Of a stretch of DNA of 64,000 nucleotides, positions 38,143 to 50,458 are shown piece after piece. This DNA comes from Datura wrightii (Eukaryota; Streptophyta; Magnoliopsida; Solanales; Solanaceae). The stretch lies in the NCBI GenBank assembly GCA_035772735.1, contig JASDFA010000007.1:84467501-84531500 (forward strand), read 5' to 3'. Position 1 is the stretch's first letter; each line of letters begins with the position of its first letter. The notes beneath the pieces are model-generated. The model had not been told where the DNA came from, did no database searches, and was given only the letters and a program-made list of their open reading frames with translations. A program made the position numbers and the translations under genes.

Positions 38143-38339
38143 AATATCTGTGAGCAAAGAGGGTGGTGAGTTTCAAAAGTCAACTCTATACTGTACCGCT
38201 CTATAGCACGATTGAATAAGAAAGAAGAGTGACAATCCTAACATGCCTCGCAGCCTCCTGCCTATAGTATGTGGTGCACAACACATCCATAGACAAGACT
38301 CTACTTAGCACGGCTTGCAGACTCCCTGGGATACAACCT

Positions 38340-38351
38340 GCTCTGATACCA
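38340..38351 (-). other. Primer-binding site, initiator tRNA-Met, perfect
   Basis: Plus GCTCTGATACCA is the exact 3' end of initiator tRNA-Met; the minus-strand element RNA would carry TGGTATCAGAGC. It lies four bases from the LTR end at 38356 and starts minus-strand cDNA synthesis in this family. Confidence 0.85.
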
Positions 38352-38355
38352 AGTT

Positions 38356-40821
38356 TGTCACACCCCACCTTGGGGGGTATGATGGTACTTGGTGCCTGCT
38401 AGACTCCGGACTGCTAACTGGTCCAGCCTGAGCACATCTGGTGCTTTGGCTGGCTTTGGCTCTATTTCAAGAAACAAATCGGCTATCTAACGGCTGTAAC
38501 TACAGCCTCCGGCCAACTGGCCTGTAGCCATCTGTACCTGTAACAACAGCTAACCAGAAACAGACCTGTAACAAGGAACCTATGCGGGCCGACAAGGCCA
38601 CCATGCTGTCTAGTTATCTGTAACTCAACACAAGGCTGTTGTAAAACAACGTGACCGGCAAGGTCACCACTACTGTCAAACTAAGGCCCCACACGGCCAA
38701 CATAAACTGGAATACAAGACAGCTACAGCAGACTGCACGACCCCACACGACCGGCTCAAATAACCACAGGGAATATATACAGACTGCAAGCCTCTACGAA
38801 TACTGTAAGAAACTAATAGAAATGATCGGGACAGGGCCCCGACCTACCCATACTGCACAACAAAAGAAAAGGAGCTACACCTCTGGGAATCAGACTCCGG
38901 ATGACAGGAGCTGATGACTCACTGGCTGGCTGGAATCACGAGGGATCGGCTCCTCGTCCGTGAGTACCTGTAGGCAAGCAATACAGCGCCCCGCTGGGCG
39001 TCAGTACCACAGGTACTGAGCATGTAAAGCAAACTGAAATATGCAACTGAAACGAATAGCACAATAACATGACATTTAGGCAAGAAGTAGCTGAGTCTAT
39101 CTAGCTGAGGATAACTGGGGAGAGTTTATACATTCTGTAACTAACTGAGCATACCTGAAGACGTGTCGTCCTTCTGTCTATCAGTATCTACTAGCACATA
39201 TCAATATACATAATAATACACACAATACCTGACCGACCCCCATAAGCCAAAAGGTGCCAACCAAGCAAGCAATCTATTTACCCCTACCCGGGTCTAAACC
39301 AACCAAAAACAAGTCACTCCACTCATCTGATAACTGTGAGCTCCTCCTACCGGCCCCCTTGGGTACGTAGCTCAGGCCTTGGCCTCTGACAATAAACTGT
39401 GTCTGAGTCCGAAGACTCCTGCCTCTGGGCACAGGTGTGCACACAGAGTGGTCTGCCCCTGTAAACAGGGTGTGCTAGCTCTGCGCAGAGTAAACTGAAC
39501 TACCCCTGCAAGCAGGGTGGTCTGGACCGTATTATCATGGTGGTCGGCCATCATCGTCCTTTAGTCGGACGGCATCGCCCAGCTAGTGGCGGTATCTGAA
39601 TCTGGTATCGACACAGCTATAACCCAGGGGCGGTGGGGATGCTAAAGGGTGCCCACATGCCACAACAAGTCTCAACATACAAAACACATACACAGCAAGC
39701 ATGCTCAATGCAAAATACTAACCATATTCTCTTCTTGTATCTCAAGGCCAGTTTGTATTAAATAACTGATACTATATTCTGTTTTACACTATTTCTGATT
39801 GCTGGACTAACTGCTACCTGGCCTTTATCTGTGTATCTGATTATATCTGGATATAGCTCAATAACATAAAATGTACCATCTACTACTGGATACAATCTCA
39901 ATAGATGTACTACGTATTGCCTGAATATTTACTATTCTGATTATCGCATGATACGTGATTAATATACTAGCATGCTTGCTGGAAACTGTACTAAAATCGT
40001 TCCTGTACGTTGGGTATCGGTTAATAGCCTTTATTCTATTTACTTTCTAAGCTGTACTTCCTGGCTTGCCGAAAGAATAACTTTACATACCTGGTCTCTG
40101 AGTACCCGACTGACCGGTGTGATTTCCGTCGGTACTTCTGCTGTTTCTCCCAACTACATTCATATACATGTCAATTAGAACTAAATGCATTAACATTCGG
40201 GAGAAATTGTCACTTTAGATATATATATTTATCCCAACTTTAACCTTTCAAAAAACGGTCGAAAACTCGTTATTTTTCAGCGGTCCAGAAGGGAGAAATA
40301 TTCACTTCTCAGCTAGGAACACATAGACATTAATTTAGAGCAATTCCACTTACCTTAGCTCGGTGGCTCGATGATTCGTCGGCCGTATTTTACGAAACTG
40401 AATCCGTAGGAATGCTCTCTGCTGCTAAATACTTCGGTATCTAAGATTAATTTGAGTTTGGGCAGCGTTTGGCAGCGTAATCGGATGAATATATATAATT
40501 TCCTTCATTCCTTTCTCTTTCTCTACGTTTGCCCTCTGTTCTCTGGAAATTTTAAAGATTTTACTCAATTAAAACCGAAGTGGGGCTTTATATACTTGGT
40601 CCTGAACCTGGGCAACGTGTCACGGAGCCATCGCAGAGGCCTCACCTCCGTGACACGCTGCCATCGCGGAGGGGCTCTGCCTCGGCTCCTCCCGCGATGG
40701 TTCGATGGGTTTCTCGTCCGATCTTTTTCCCAGCCTTTCTCTAGCACGTATGGCCTTCTACTATGCTTAACCAACGTGCGAATAGGTCGTCTACTTGCCA
40801 GAAATACTACGGGGTATAACA
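38356..40821 (-). mobile_element. Family A 5' LTR, minus orientation
   Basis: Minus reading runs TGTTATACCCCGTAGTA (40821) to GGTGGGGTGTGACA (38356), 2466 bases, next to a perfect primer-binding site. It contains two GC-rich hairpins just upstream of a TATA-like element (plus 40585-40705) and imperfect repeats around ATTACCCTG..GGGGCAG (about 39405-39540). The outer end abuts pol sequence of the plus-strand family A copy with no spacer. Small ORFs inside (38651-38914, 40452-40829) are chance. Confidence 0.85.
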
Positions 40822-42761
40822 CAGATTGACCTTCGCCCCAGTACTAGCATTGCCAGAGGGAACAGATGGGTATGCGGTGTATTGCGACGCTTCAGGCATT
40901 GGACTGGGTTGTGTGCTGATGCAGCATGGAAAGGTAATTGCTTATGCTTCCAGACAGCTGGGGAAGCACGAAAAGAACTATCCGACCCATGACCTGGAAC
41001 TGGCCGCAGTGATCCACGCTCTGAAAATCTGGAGGCATTATTTGTATGGCGTTCATATAGACATTTTTACAGATCATGAAAGCCTGCAGTACATTTTCAC
41101 ACAGAGGGAGTTAAATCTACGGCAGCGTCGTTGGTTAGAATTGCTGAAAGATTATGACGTAAGTATTCTCTACCACCCAGGGAGAGCTAATGTAGTAGCA
41201 GATGCCCTCAGCCGTAAGTCAATGGGGAGTTTAGCGTATTTGCGACCCGAGAAGCGAGAGTTAGCCAAGGAAATTCACCAGCTCTCTAGTTTAGCCGTTC
41301 GAGTAGTAGAAACAGAAAATAACATAGCGGTGATTCAGAAGTCTGTTGTGTCATCGTTAGTTACAGAGGTAAAAAAACGGCAGTACGAGGACCCTAACTT
41401 AGTCCAGCTCAGAGATAGAGTTCAAAAAGGTAAGGAGCCAGATTTCCAAGTGACTGAGGATGAAGTGTTGCGTTGTAAGGGCCGCTTATGTGTCCCGAAT
41501 GTTTCAGGGCTTCGCCAGCAGATCTATTCCCTCCATCCAGGAGCAACAAAAATGTACCACGACATCAGAGACATCTACTGGTGGCCAGGTATGAAAGCTG
41601 AAATAGCTGAATTTGTATCTAGATGTCCTAACTGCGAGCAGGTGAAAGCAGAACACCAGAAACCGGGCAGTCTGATACAGGATATAGCCGTGCCTTTATG
41701 GAAATGGGAAGTGATAAATATGGATTTTGTAACAGGGTTACCCCGTACTAGACATAGACACGATTCTATTTGGGTAATAGTTGACAGGCTGACAAAATCA
41801 GCTCATTTCCTGCCAGTGAAAGCTACCTTCTCGGCCGAGGATTATGCCAAATTATATATCAGAGAAATAGTTAGATTACATGGAGTGTTGGTATCTATTA
41901 TTTCAGACAGAGGAGCACAGTTTACAGCTAGATTTTGGCAGTCGTTCCAGAGGGGTCTGGGAACGCAGATTAATTTGAGCACAGCCTTTCATCCTCAGAC
42001 AGACGGGCAAGCAGAATGAACTATCAAAACACTCGAAGATATGCTATGAGCGTGTGTACTAGATTTTGGGGGTAGCTGGGATGAGCATCTGCCGTTGATT
42101 GAATTTGCCTATATAACAGTTATCATTCCGCCACCCAGATGGAGCCCTTTGAAGCATTATACGGGTGGAAATGTAGATCACCCATCGGCTGGTTTGAAGT
42201 GGGGGAGACGGCGCTGATTGGGCCAGATATTATTCGTTGGTCAGAAGAGGCGGTGAAGCTCATCAGGGAACGCCTACTGACTGCTCAGAGCCACCAGAAG
42301 TCTTATGCAGATATGCGGCGCAGAAATCTAGAATTTGCAGTGGATGACTGGGTATATTTGAAAGTGTCTCCGATGAAAGGGGTGATGAGATTTGGCAAGA
42401 AAGGTAAGCTTAGCCCGAGGTTCATTGGGCCATATCAGATTCGACGAGAATAGGCCGAGTTGCATACGAATTGAACTTGCCTCCAGAGTTAGCGTCCGTT
42501 CACCCAGTATTCCATGTATCTATGTTGAGGAAGTTCGTAGGGGACCCATCTACCGTTGTTCCAATTCAGGATGTCCAGGTCACAGAAGAGTTAGCATATG
42601 AAGAGGTTCCAGTAGCCATCTTAGACAGACAGATTCGTAGATTGAGAACTAAAGATATTGCGTCTGTCAAGGTATTGTGGCATAACAGGAACCGAGAGGA
42701 AATGACTTGGGAGGCGGAGGAAGATATGAAGACCAGATACCCTCATTTATTTCAGGCCTAG
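40822..42761 (+). pseudogene. Family A pol 3' half: RNase H, integrase, chromodomain
   Basis: The frame begins mid-RT at APVLALPEGTDGYAVYCDAS and continues through RNase H (LAAVIHALKIWRHYLYG, TDHESLQYIF, VVADALSR), the integrase zinc finger (H..H near LHPGATKMYHDIRDIYWWPG, then CPNCEQVKAEH), the integrase core (INMDFVTGLPRTRHRHDSIW, IISDRGAQFTARFW) and QTDGQAE. Two TGA codons follow (42017-42019, 42047-42049), then single-base frameshifts near 42113 and 42450. The end is a chromodomain (VAILDRQIRRLRTKDIASVK, MTWEAEEDMKTRYPHLF). Integrase joins cDNA to the genome; the chromodomain steers it to heterochromatin. Without gag, protease and RT, and with four lesions, it is dead. Confidence 0.9.
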
Positions 42762-43027
42762 TCAGGCGACAGGTATGTTAGTATTATTGTCTTATGCAGT
42801 GCCTTATAGTATATATAAACGAGAAGGTCTATTTTAATATGTCATTTAAATATTATAGTATTATGTGGAGTACCTGTATGGGACTTTTCTGCATTTCAGG
42901 TTTTTAGGATAGTCCATACTACAGGGGAAACTCTGCCAAAATTTCTCTAGAAACAAGTTGAGTAAGTTGAGAAGTCCTCTAGATAGAAGTTTATATTCGA
43001 GGACGAATGTTCTTAAGGGGGGGAGAA
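42762..43027 (+). other. Spacer between pol and 3' LTR, with polypurine tract
   Basis: Non-coding sequence ending in the long purine run AAGGGGGGGAGAA (43015-43027) directly before LTR start TGTTATACCCC. 'ttcgaggacgaatgtt' just upstream is a common pre-tract motif of chromovirus elements. Confidence 0.7.
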
Positions 43028-43147
43028 TGTTATACCCCGTAAAATTTCCAACACGTAGAGGCCTATTCGCATGTTGGTTAAGAGTATTTGAAAGTTATAC
43101 ATGCTAGAGAAAGGCCCGGCAAAAGACCGGACGAGAAACCTGTCGAA

Positions 43148-43233
43148 CCATCGCGGAAGGAGCCGGGGCAGAGCCCCTCCGCGATGGCAACGTGTCATGG
43201 AGGTGGAGCCTCCGCGTTGGCTCCGTGACACGT
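43148..43233. promoter_or_regulatory. Two tandem hairpins upstream of the LTR TATA element
   Basis: CCATCGCGGA (43148-43157) pairs perfectly with TCCGCGATGG (43178-43187), with further pairing GGGGC/GCCCC inside. ACGTGTCATGGAG (43190-43202) pairs with CTCCGTGACACGT (43221-43233) with one mismatch. CTATATAA starts 20 bases downstream. The minus copy has the same arrangement at 40617-40705. Role in LTR transcription is inferred from position only. Confidence 0.6.
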
Positions 43234-44518
43234 TGTCCCTGTCCAGGCCCAACTATATAAGCCCTCCACTTTGGTTTTAAATGTTATATTTCATATAATT
43301 TCCAAAACTCACGAAGAGAAACAGAGAGGGTGCGAGAGCACTATTAAATTATCATCCGATTACACCGTCAAATGCGGTCCAAACTCAAATTAACTCCAGA
43401 TACTGAGGTATTTAGCAGCAAGGAGCATTCCTACGGATTTAGTTTCGTGAAATTCGGCCAACGAATCGTCGTGCTACCGAACTGAGGTAAGTGGAATTGC
43501 TCCAAACTAGTGTCAACATACTCCTAACCTTAAAGTGAATATTTCTCCCTTCTGGACTTTCGAGAAATAGCAAGTTTTTGACCGTCTTTTGATAAGCCAA
43601 AGTTTAGACTATAAATATATCGAAAGTGACGTTTTCTTTCAGAATATTGGTGTATTTAGTTCTAATTGACATGTATATGAATGTAGTTGGGAGAAACAGC
43701 AGAAGTACTGACAGAAATCACATCGGTCAGTCGGGTACTCAGAAACCAGGTATGTAAAGTTATTCCTTCGGCAAGCCAGGAAGTACAATCTAGAAAATAA
43801 ATAGAATAAAGGCTATTAATAGATACCCAGCGTACAGGAACGATTTTAGTACAATTTTCAGCAAGCATGCTAGTATATCATTACGTATCATGCGATAATC
43901 AGAATAACGGATAGTCAGATGATTTTAGATAGTAATGTGGTATCAGCTAGTAGCTCAGCATGTTCTTACGTAATATTCAGAATGGAAGTTGTAAAAGCAG
44001 TATAATGAATTAGCAAGATTACAGACAGTATGTCTTACATTTTTTGAGACTGTATCCGGTAATAGATGACACATTTTATATCATTGAGCTATATCCAGTT
44101 ATAGATGGCATGCTCTATATTATTGAGTTATATCCAGATATAACCAGATCTGTAATCAGATATAGAAATAGCTCCAGACATCTATATAGCTCCAGATACA
44201 GATATAGCTCCAGAAACAGATAAAGGCCAGGTAGCAGTTAGCCCATCAATCAGAAACAGTGCAAAATAGAATATAGCATCAGTTGTTTAATACGAACTGG
44301 CCTTGAAATAAAAGAAAGGAATATGATTAGTATTTTTCATTTGAGCATGCTTGTTGTGTATGTGTTTTGTATGTTGAGACTTGTTATGGCATGTGGGCAC
44401 CCTTTAGCATCCCCACCGCCCCTGGGTTATAGTTGTGTCATTACCAGATTCAGATACCGCCACCAGCTTGGCGATGCCGTCCGCCTAGAGGACGATGATG
44501 GCCGACCACCATAATAAT

Positions 44519-44760
44519 ACAGTCCAGATTACCCTGCTTGCAGGGGCAGTTCAGTTCGCTCTGCGCAGAGCCAGATTACCCTGTTTATAAGGGCAGATTA
44601 CTCTGTGTGCGCTTGTGGCCGGGGGCAGTTTCAGATACAGATTTTTATAAAATTACCCTGCTGCGTGCTTGCACCCAGGGGCAGTTTCAGTCTCAGATAC
44701 AGCAGTAGATTACCCCGTTGAGTGCTTGCGCCCAGAGGCAGGAGTCTTCGGACTCAGACA
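44519..44760. repeat. Imperfect repeats in family A LTR
   Basis: Four or five units of about 50-75 bases, each with (A)GATTACCCTG and GGGGCAG(TTTCAG). Some carry CTGCGCAGAG or GTGCTTGC. The minus copy has a shorter version at 39405-39540, so the unit number differs between the two LTRs. Confidence 0.7.
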
Positions 44761-45780
44761 CAGTTTATTATTAGAGGCCAATGCCTGAGCTACGTACCCA
44801 AGGGGGCCGGTAGGAGGAGCTCACAGTTATCAGATGAGTGGAGTGACTTATTTTTGGTTCGTTTAGACCCGGGTAGGGGTAAATAGATTGTTCTGTTGGT
44901 TGGCACCTTCCGGCTTATGGGGGTCGGTCAGGTATTGTGTGTATTTATATGTATATCTATATGTGCTACTAGATACTGAGAGATAATAGGACGACACATC
45001 GTCAGGTACGCCTAGTTTAGTTACAGAATAGGTAAACTCTCCCCAGTTATCCTCAGCCAGATAGATCAGCTACTTCCTGCTTATATGCCATGTTATTGTC
45101 GTTACCTATTTCAGTTGTATATTTCAGTTTTCTTTACATGCTCAGCACCTGTGGTACTGACGCCCGTGGGGGCGTTGCATTGCTCGCCTGCAGGTACATA
45201 TAGACGAGGAGTCGATACCTCGTGATCCAGTCAGCAGAGTTGTCAGCTCCTATCCTCCGGAGCTAGACAGTCGGAGGTTGCTCCTATTTCCTTTTTGATT
45301 ATAGTTGGGTAGGTCGGGGCCATGTCCCGATCATTCTATTATTACTTCTTAGAGGCTTGCAGTCTGATGTTTCCCTATGGTAGTGGAGTCGGTCGTGTGG
45401 GGTCGTGCATGTATATATGTGTTTGGTTGATTATGTTGGTCGTGTGGGGCCATAGTCTGATAGTAGTGGTGACCTTGCCGGTCACGTAGTTAGTCAGTAT
45501 GCTATTGTTAAGTTGCAAATAACTAGACAGCATGGTGGCCTTGTCGGCCCGCATAGGTTTCCCTATATGAGATGATTTTGGTTAGTTGATGACACAGTAC
45601 AGGTGGCTATAGGCCCAGTCGCCCGGAGGCTGTATTTACAGTCGTTATATAGTCGGTTCGTTTCTTGAAATAGAGCCAGAGTCAGCCAAAGCACCAGATG
45701 TGCTCAGGCTGGACCATTTAGCAGCCTAGAGTCTAGCAGGCACCAGGTGCCCGTCATGCCCCCCAAGGTGGGGTGTGACA

Positions 45781-47631
45781 TATCATTCCCTATTCCTCGT
45801 GGAATTCGATCCTAGCACTCGTCAGGTTACTTATTTTGATACTGCAGTCGTGTATATTCTTTGAATTAAGGATATATTTTGGACGTTATCAAATTCTCTC
45901 AAATTTCATCACCAATTTTCTTGGGCTTTCAAGGCTAGTTTGGAAATAAGCTTACCTAGGTATGTAGGGCTATGAATGAGGGCTTCTTTCCACTCTCATG
46001 CCCAAATTTCTCCTTAAGTTCATGAATTCAAGTTCAAGTGTATTGATTTCTAGGGTTTTAACCCAATTTTATGAAACTCTTTATGATATGTTTATGGGTG
46101 TAATTCCCTTATGATCTAAAGTATGTTTTAAAGTCTAATGGACAAATTTTATTACAATTTGATTCTAAATTCATGATTTCAAGTTATTAGAAATTATGTC
46201 CTATTATGCAAGTTTTATGAAAAGTCAAGTTTATGATTCATGATTTCAAGTATGATGAGATATCTAGCATGAACGAATATTTATGAACTCCCCACTTATG
46301 ATTCCATGATTATGATTTATGAAGTCTATTTTAAGTATGCATGATTTTATGAATTGGGCAAACTCATACAAGTTAAGTATGTTTTTGTGATTTAGCCAAG
46401 GCTAATAAGATCAGCTTATCATATGGTTTGGAGTCAAGACTCCTTATGCAGCTTATGATATATTTTGGAGTCAAGACTCTCAATTTTTAGATTTCAAGCT
46501 AAGTATAAATTATGATTTCAGCTTTGTAGAAAAAGGATGTGAACACTATGCATGTAATTATAATTTCAACTTTGTTGAAAAATGATGTGAGCACTATGCA
46601 TGTTTTTGGGAGTAGTGTTTAGCACAGAGTAGGCTTGAGGTCTGATGTTTCTCCCGATCTCAGAACTACGCACCAACGTTATACATGTTTGGTACCTCTT
46701 AATAGAGTTTCCCCTGCCCTAAGGGGCCTCAGCTTGATATCGATATCATGGTTTAGCATCCTTAGCCCTGGCAAGGTTTTGGACGACCCTTTCCACTTGA
46801 GTGTGATAGTTGGGGCATCACGTAAGCTCTATCGTGATAGTGTCAGTTATGATGAGTCTCTAATTGTTCCTCATGAGTTTAGTTACTCATGTTCCTGACT
46901 TATGATATTATGTTTTACAACAGATTTGACCCAATGATCAGTTTATGAGCTTTTACTTACTATTTCAGCTATGACAAGTCATATGATTTCTACTTCTAAA
47001 ATCTTGGGTCACTATGTTCTATTATGATAACCAGCTTATGACTATGTATGTATCAGATATAGTTTTCAGCATGGAGTTCTTACACTCATGATCTATTTGA
47101 TTTATATGTATATATGCATGATTTCAGTTAAAAATTACTAAGCATGTTTTACGTACCTTACATACTCAGTACATTCAAAGTACTGACTGCATATTCTATT
47201 TTATATCATTTTATGATACAGGTTCACATGATCCAGCTTAGTCTCGCCGATAGTTCGCTTCTCATCTCAGCCCAGTTCAGCCCTCCGTTGGGTGAGTCCT
47301 CATCATCTGAGGACATTTATCATTTCAGTTTTATTTTGTCAGTTTTGTTTCAGACTTAGAGTTAGCTGGGGGGGGCTTGTCCCAGCATCTCATCAGATAG
47401 TAGAGGTTTTCCAAACCTAGACTAGTATGTTCATCTTGAGATTAAGTCTTGTGATGTTATCGTTTGATATACGTTATGTTATTCAGACTTCTGCTTATTC
47501 ATGTTTAAGTTATCAGTTTTCGCTTTAATTTATGCTCATGAGTTTCTATGCACATACCATGGGTTGACTTGGAGCCATTCGTGGCTCTAGGTCCCATGTC
47601 TCGATTTGGAGTCCCAGCTCGGGTCATGACA
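45781..47631 (+). mobile_element. Family B 5' LTR (start missing)
   Basis: From about 45880 the family B order is clear ('tatgtagggctatgaatgag', 'tttgggagtagtgtttagc', 'ggtgagtcctcatcatctg'). It ends GGGTCATGACA at 47631, followed by a degraded primer-binding region (ACTTGATATAGAGC at 47633-47646) and gag. The first part is absent; the family A LTR ends right at 45780. 45781-45880 is unassigned and may be U3. Confidence 0.7.
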
Positions 47632-47864
47632 AACTTGATATAGAGCAAAAGTTTAGGTGTTTACTAGGGTATCTGAAATCCGCATTAAGTAGAGTCTTTT
47701 CCATAGGTGTGAAGCGTGCCATACTTATGGGAAAGAGGCTACAAGACGTTTTAGAAAAAAAATTTCCTTCTTTCATGATCTATGTCATGCGATAAAATAC
47801 CTCTATATTCCTCTAACTCGTGTTATACCCGTTTGCAGAAATATGCATCCATACTGAGTTAATG

Positions 47865-48636
47865 GTAGAAGAAGTGACAACGAGAATGGCCATGATAATA
47901 GCAATCAAGACTAGCACTAGCGGATCCTTTGCTTGAGCAGGTCACTCAAACCGAGTTCAGAACGGCATTTTAGATATTAGCACAGGCCATGACCGCTCAG
48001 GTCAACCAACAGGCAGTGGCCCATGTTCCCCAAAATAGAAATGCAGCAGCAACGAGAGTGCAAGACTTTCCCAGGATGGACCCACCTAAGTTTCTGGGGT
48101 TGAATGTGGATGAGGGCCCGCATGAGTTTCTTGAGGAGGTGCAGAAGATCACCCATATTATGGGGGTGACGGGAGAGGAGAGTGCAGATTTAGCCGCCTA
48201 TCAGCTGAAGGGGGTTGGTTACATACGATTTTGCCAGTGGAAGGATAGCAAGGGAGTTGGAGAAGTCCCCGTAAGTTGGGATGAGTTTGTGACTGTTTTC
48301 TTGGACAGGTTCTTCCTTAAAGAGTTGAGGGAGGCAAAGGCAGCAGAGTTTGTCAAGTTGAAGCAGAACTAAAGGGCAATTCAAGAGTATGCCTTAGAGT
48401 TTATCCAGTTGTCCAAGTATGCACCGGAGATGGTTGCTGATCTTAGGGCTCATGTGAGCAGGTTTGTGAATGGAGTAACAGATTCCTTGGTCAAGGAGTG
48501 CAGGACCTCCATGTTGATCAATGACATAGATTTCTTGCAGTTGGTCATATACGCCCAACAGAGAGAGGCGGAGCAGATGGAGGAGAAGGAGAGAGAGGCC
48601 AATAGGGCCAGGACCGGGAGTTTCTCCATTCATTAG
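47865..48636 (+). pseudogene. Family B gag (truncated)
   Basis: The best frame is open from before 47989 (QVNQQAVAHVPQ, RVQDFPRMDPPKFLGL, HEFLEEVQKITHIMGVTGEE, DEFVTVFLDRFFLKELREAK) to a TAA at 48370-48372. It then continues RAIQEYALEFIQLSKYAPEM to REAEQMEEKEREANRARTG, where it ends at 48636. This is the Gag core of a chromovirus; the zinc knuckle, protease and all of Pol are lost, replaced by a copia-type fragment on the other strand. The start codon region near 47860 is degraded. It is the best-kept family B gag here and a useful reference for the stop-ridden copy at 30097. Confidence 0.8.
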
Positions 48637-49005
48637 TGCTACCTTCTTGAGAGGAACGGATGGTGTATAAACCACCATAACACTGTCAGTTCCTACCTGA
48701 AGCATTTTATGCGAAGTTCTGAGGGAACTTGAGGCTATTGTTAATATTGGCCTGGGATTAAGGGAATACACAACCTGGGCAGATTTCGGTAGTAATTCAG
48801 AGGCCTGGACGGGATTCTTAAGCGAGGCATCAGGGTCTGAAGAGAAGCTTGGGTAAGAATTAGAGGACGTATGTTTATGGTATAGAGAGGGAAACTGATC
48901 TACTGAGGTCAAAGCAGAGGCTCTTGGCCAGCCGACGGAGGCTGACCAGTAGTCGAAATGGTCATGGCCTAATTTCAAGTAGAATTTGCATGGAGTGAGA
49001 AGTGA
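48637..49005 (-). pseudogene. Probable Ty1/copia gag fragment with damaged zinc knuckle
   Basis: Minus reading from 48990 gives CKFYLKLGHDHFDYW followed by a Ser/Pro-rich stretch (SSNSYPSFSSDPDA) open for about 115 codons. The spacing C-x2-Y-x4-H-x4-Y is that of the CCHC knuckle of copia-type Gag with its second and fourth cysteines changed to tyrosine (TGC to TAC on this strand, 48979-48981 and 48949-48951). A Ser/Pro-rich linker after the knuckle is usual in plant copia elements. No protease follows. The assignment rests on one motif, so it is moderate. It is the last TE piece before the PHYA upstream region. Confidence 0.45.
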
Positions 49006-50336
49006 GCGCTACTCTCACAAAATATTCTCTCCTAATAGATGACATAATACTAGTATTAGAACAAGTCATTTTTAGATTAGGAGTTGTGCAACATATAAAT
49101 CAGGCCATGTTTTAGGTTTTTGAATCTTTTTTTTCTGTTGCACTTAGACTTTCGATTTCTCTTGTCCCCAACGCTCTTCTTCAAGTATCCTCACCCTTAA
49201 AGAAATATTATAACACCGTCACATGACCTTATCACTATATGTTTGTAAGATTTTTTAGGTAACTAAAACATGCTCGAAGATTACTAGGTGTTGCAAAGTC
49301 GATTTTGGAAATAAATCTCTAAAATACCTTCAAGTAATTTTCTAAATTATGTTTCAGTTAAGTTGGTTTGTAAAACTTAATAAATTATGTTTTATTTTGG
49401 CATAAATGAATTTGAGTTTAAGCAACAAGTTTGTGCTGGTTTTGTTTTCCGCAGTTTATTTCAATTAGACTAGATTGTCATGGAGACTAATGCGTCAAGT
49501 CAAATGGAGTAAATAAACTTACTAAAGAAGTTAGTTAGTGATTTTTAGTTTTTAATTTTACCGAGTAATTAGTTTTATACCATGGATTTTGTCTTTGAAG
49601 ATGTTATTCAAAACATTTTGGGACCAACAGCTTAATCAGTTATGGCAAAAAAACCTTATCTAGGTTTGGTATTTATTTCAAGCCAAGAAATAGAGAATAT
49701 AATATCATTTACCTACACTTTTATCTCTTAATCATTGTTTAGTTTATGTGCATTTCAACCTTAATTTATCATTTCATTATAACAAATTAATATGATTTAA
49801 TGAAAATATTGGTAGGGGGAGAAAAAGAAATCCATCCCGTGAATCGAATGTTGAAAATGAACCTACTAATAGAAGAAGGGAGCAAGTAATGTAGTTTGTT
49901 CAAAGTTAGTAAGTAATTGTATACCTTGGATTCTGTTTTTGAAGATGTTATGTTATTAAAAACATTCCGAGACAAATTAGATTAGTCAGTTACTGTGGCC
50001 ATGATTTCAACGGTAAAGGTTGGGAAGAAAGGAAACAAACATTGTAAAGGTAAAAAGAGTAGGCAAGAGGGTCCCCTTTGCCATCGTGAGACTTTTCCAG
50101 AATCTGCTAAAGGAACTAAACTCGATAAAAACGCAAATACAAAGAATCCATATCTCATTTTGACTCCTGTCTTCAATAAAACTTGGTAGAAATTACAAGA
50201 AGCAGCAATTCAATGGTGACAAAGTATTCTATATGGGTGAGGTGAGCTCAGTCATCGGCTAAATCTGGGAATCAGATTCACCTCACTATTCCCACAAACG
50301 CTGAAAACTGATTGGTTATATGAATCTTGATCGATT

Positions 50337-50364
50337 CCCCCACCCACCCCACCCCACCCCCACC
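50337..50364 (-). repeat. C-rich run upstream of PHYA, quadruplex-capable on minus
   Basis: Runs of three to five C separated by A. The minus strand has five G runs of three or more with one-base loops. It lies about 1.65 kb before the start codon and about 600 bases before the candidate TATA element. Confidence 0.7.
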
Positions 50365-50458
50365 AGTACCAGCTCATGCATTTAGTCTCTCAGTCCTTAA
50401 TTCTCTCAAATTCTGACACCCTTTTCTCTCTCTGTTGAAAGATAAGGGATGATGTCTT

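Larger units (their letters stand above)
43028..45780 (+). mobile_element. Family A 3' LTR
   Basis: TGTTATACCCCGTAAAAT to GGTGGGGTGTGACA, 2753 bases. It aligns as an inverted copy with 38356-40821. It has two hairpins at 43148-43187 and 43190-43233, a TATA-like CTATATAA at 43253-43260, and repeats at 44150-44225 (GATATAGCTCCAGA type) and 44519-44760. The larger size compared with the minus copy is partly in these repeats. The ORF at 44323-44514 covers repeat sequence only. Confidence 0.85.

Noticed and set aside
38340..38351. tRNA-like GCTCTGATACCA sequences here and at 22673 and 16540
   Set aside because: They are retrotransposon primer-binding sites, not tRNA genes; no cloverleaf surrounds them.
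48394..48636. Minus-strand extension of the copia-like frame across gag
   Set aside because: This half is antisense to a clear plus-strand Gag core, so only the part from 48637 is kept.
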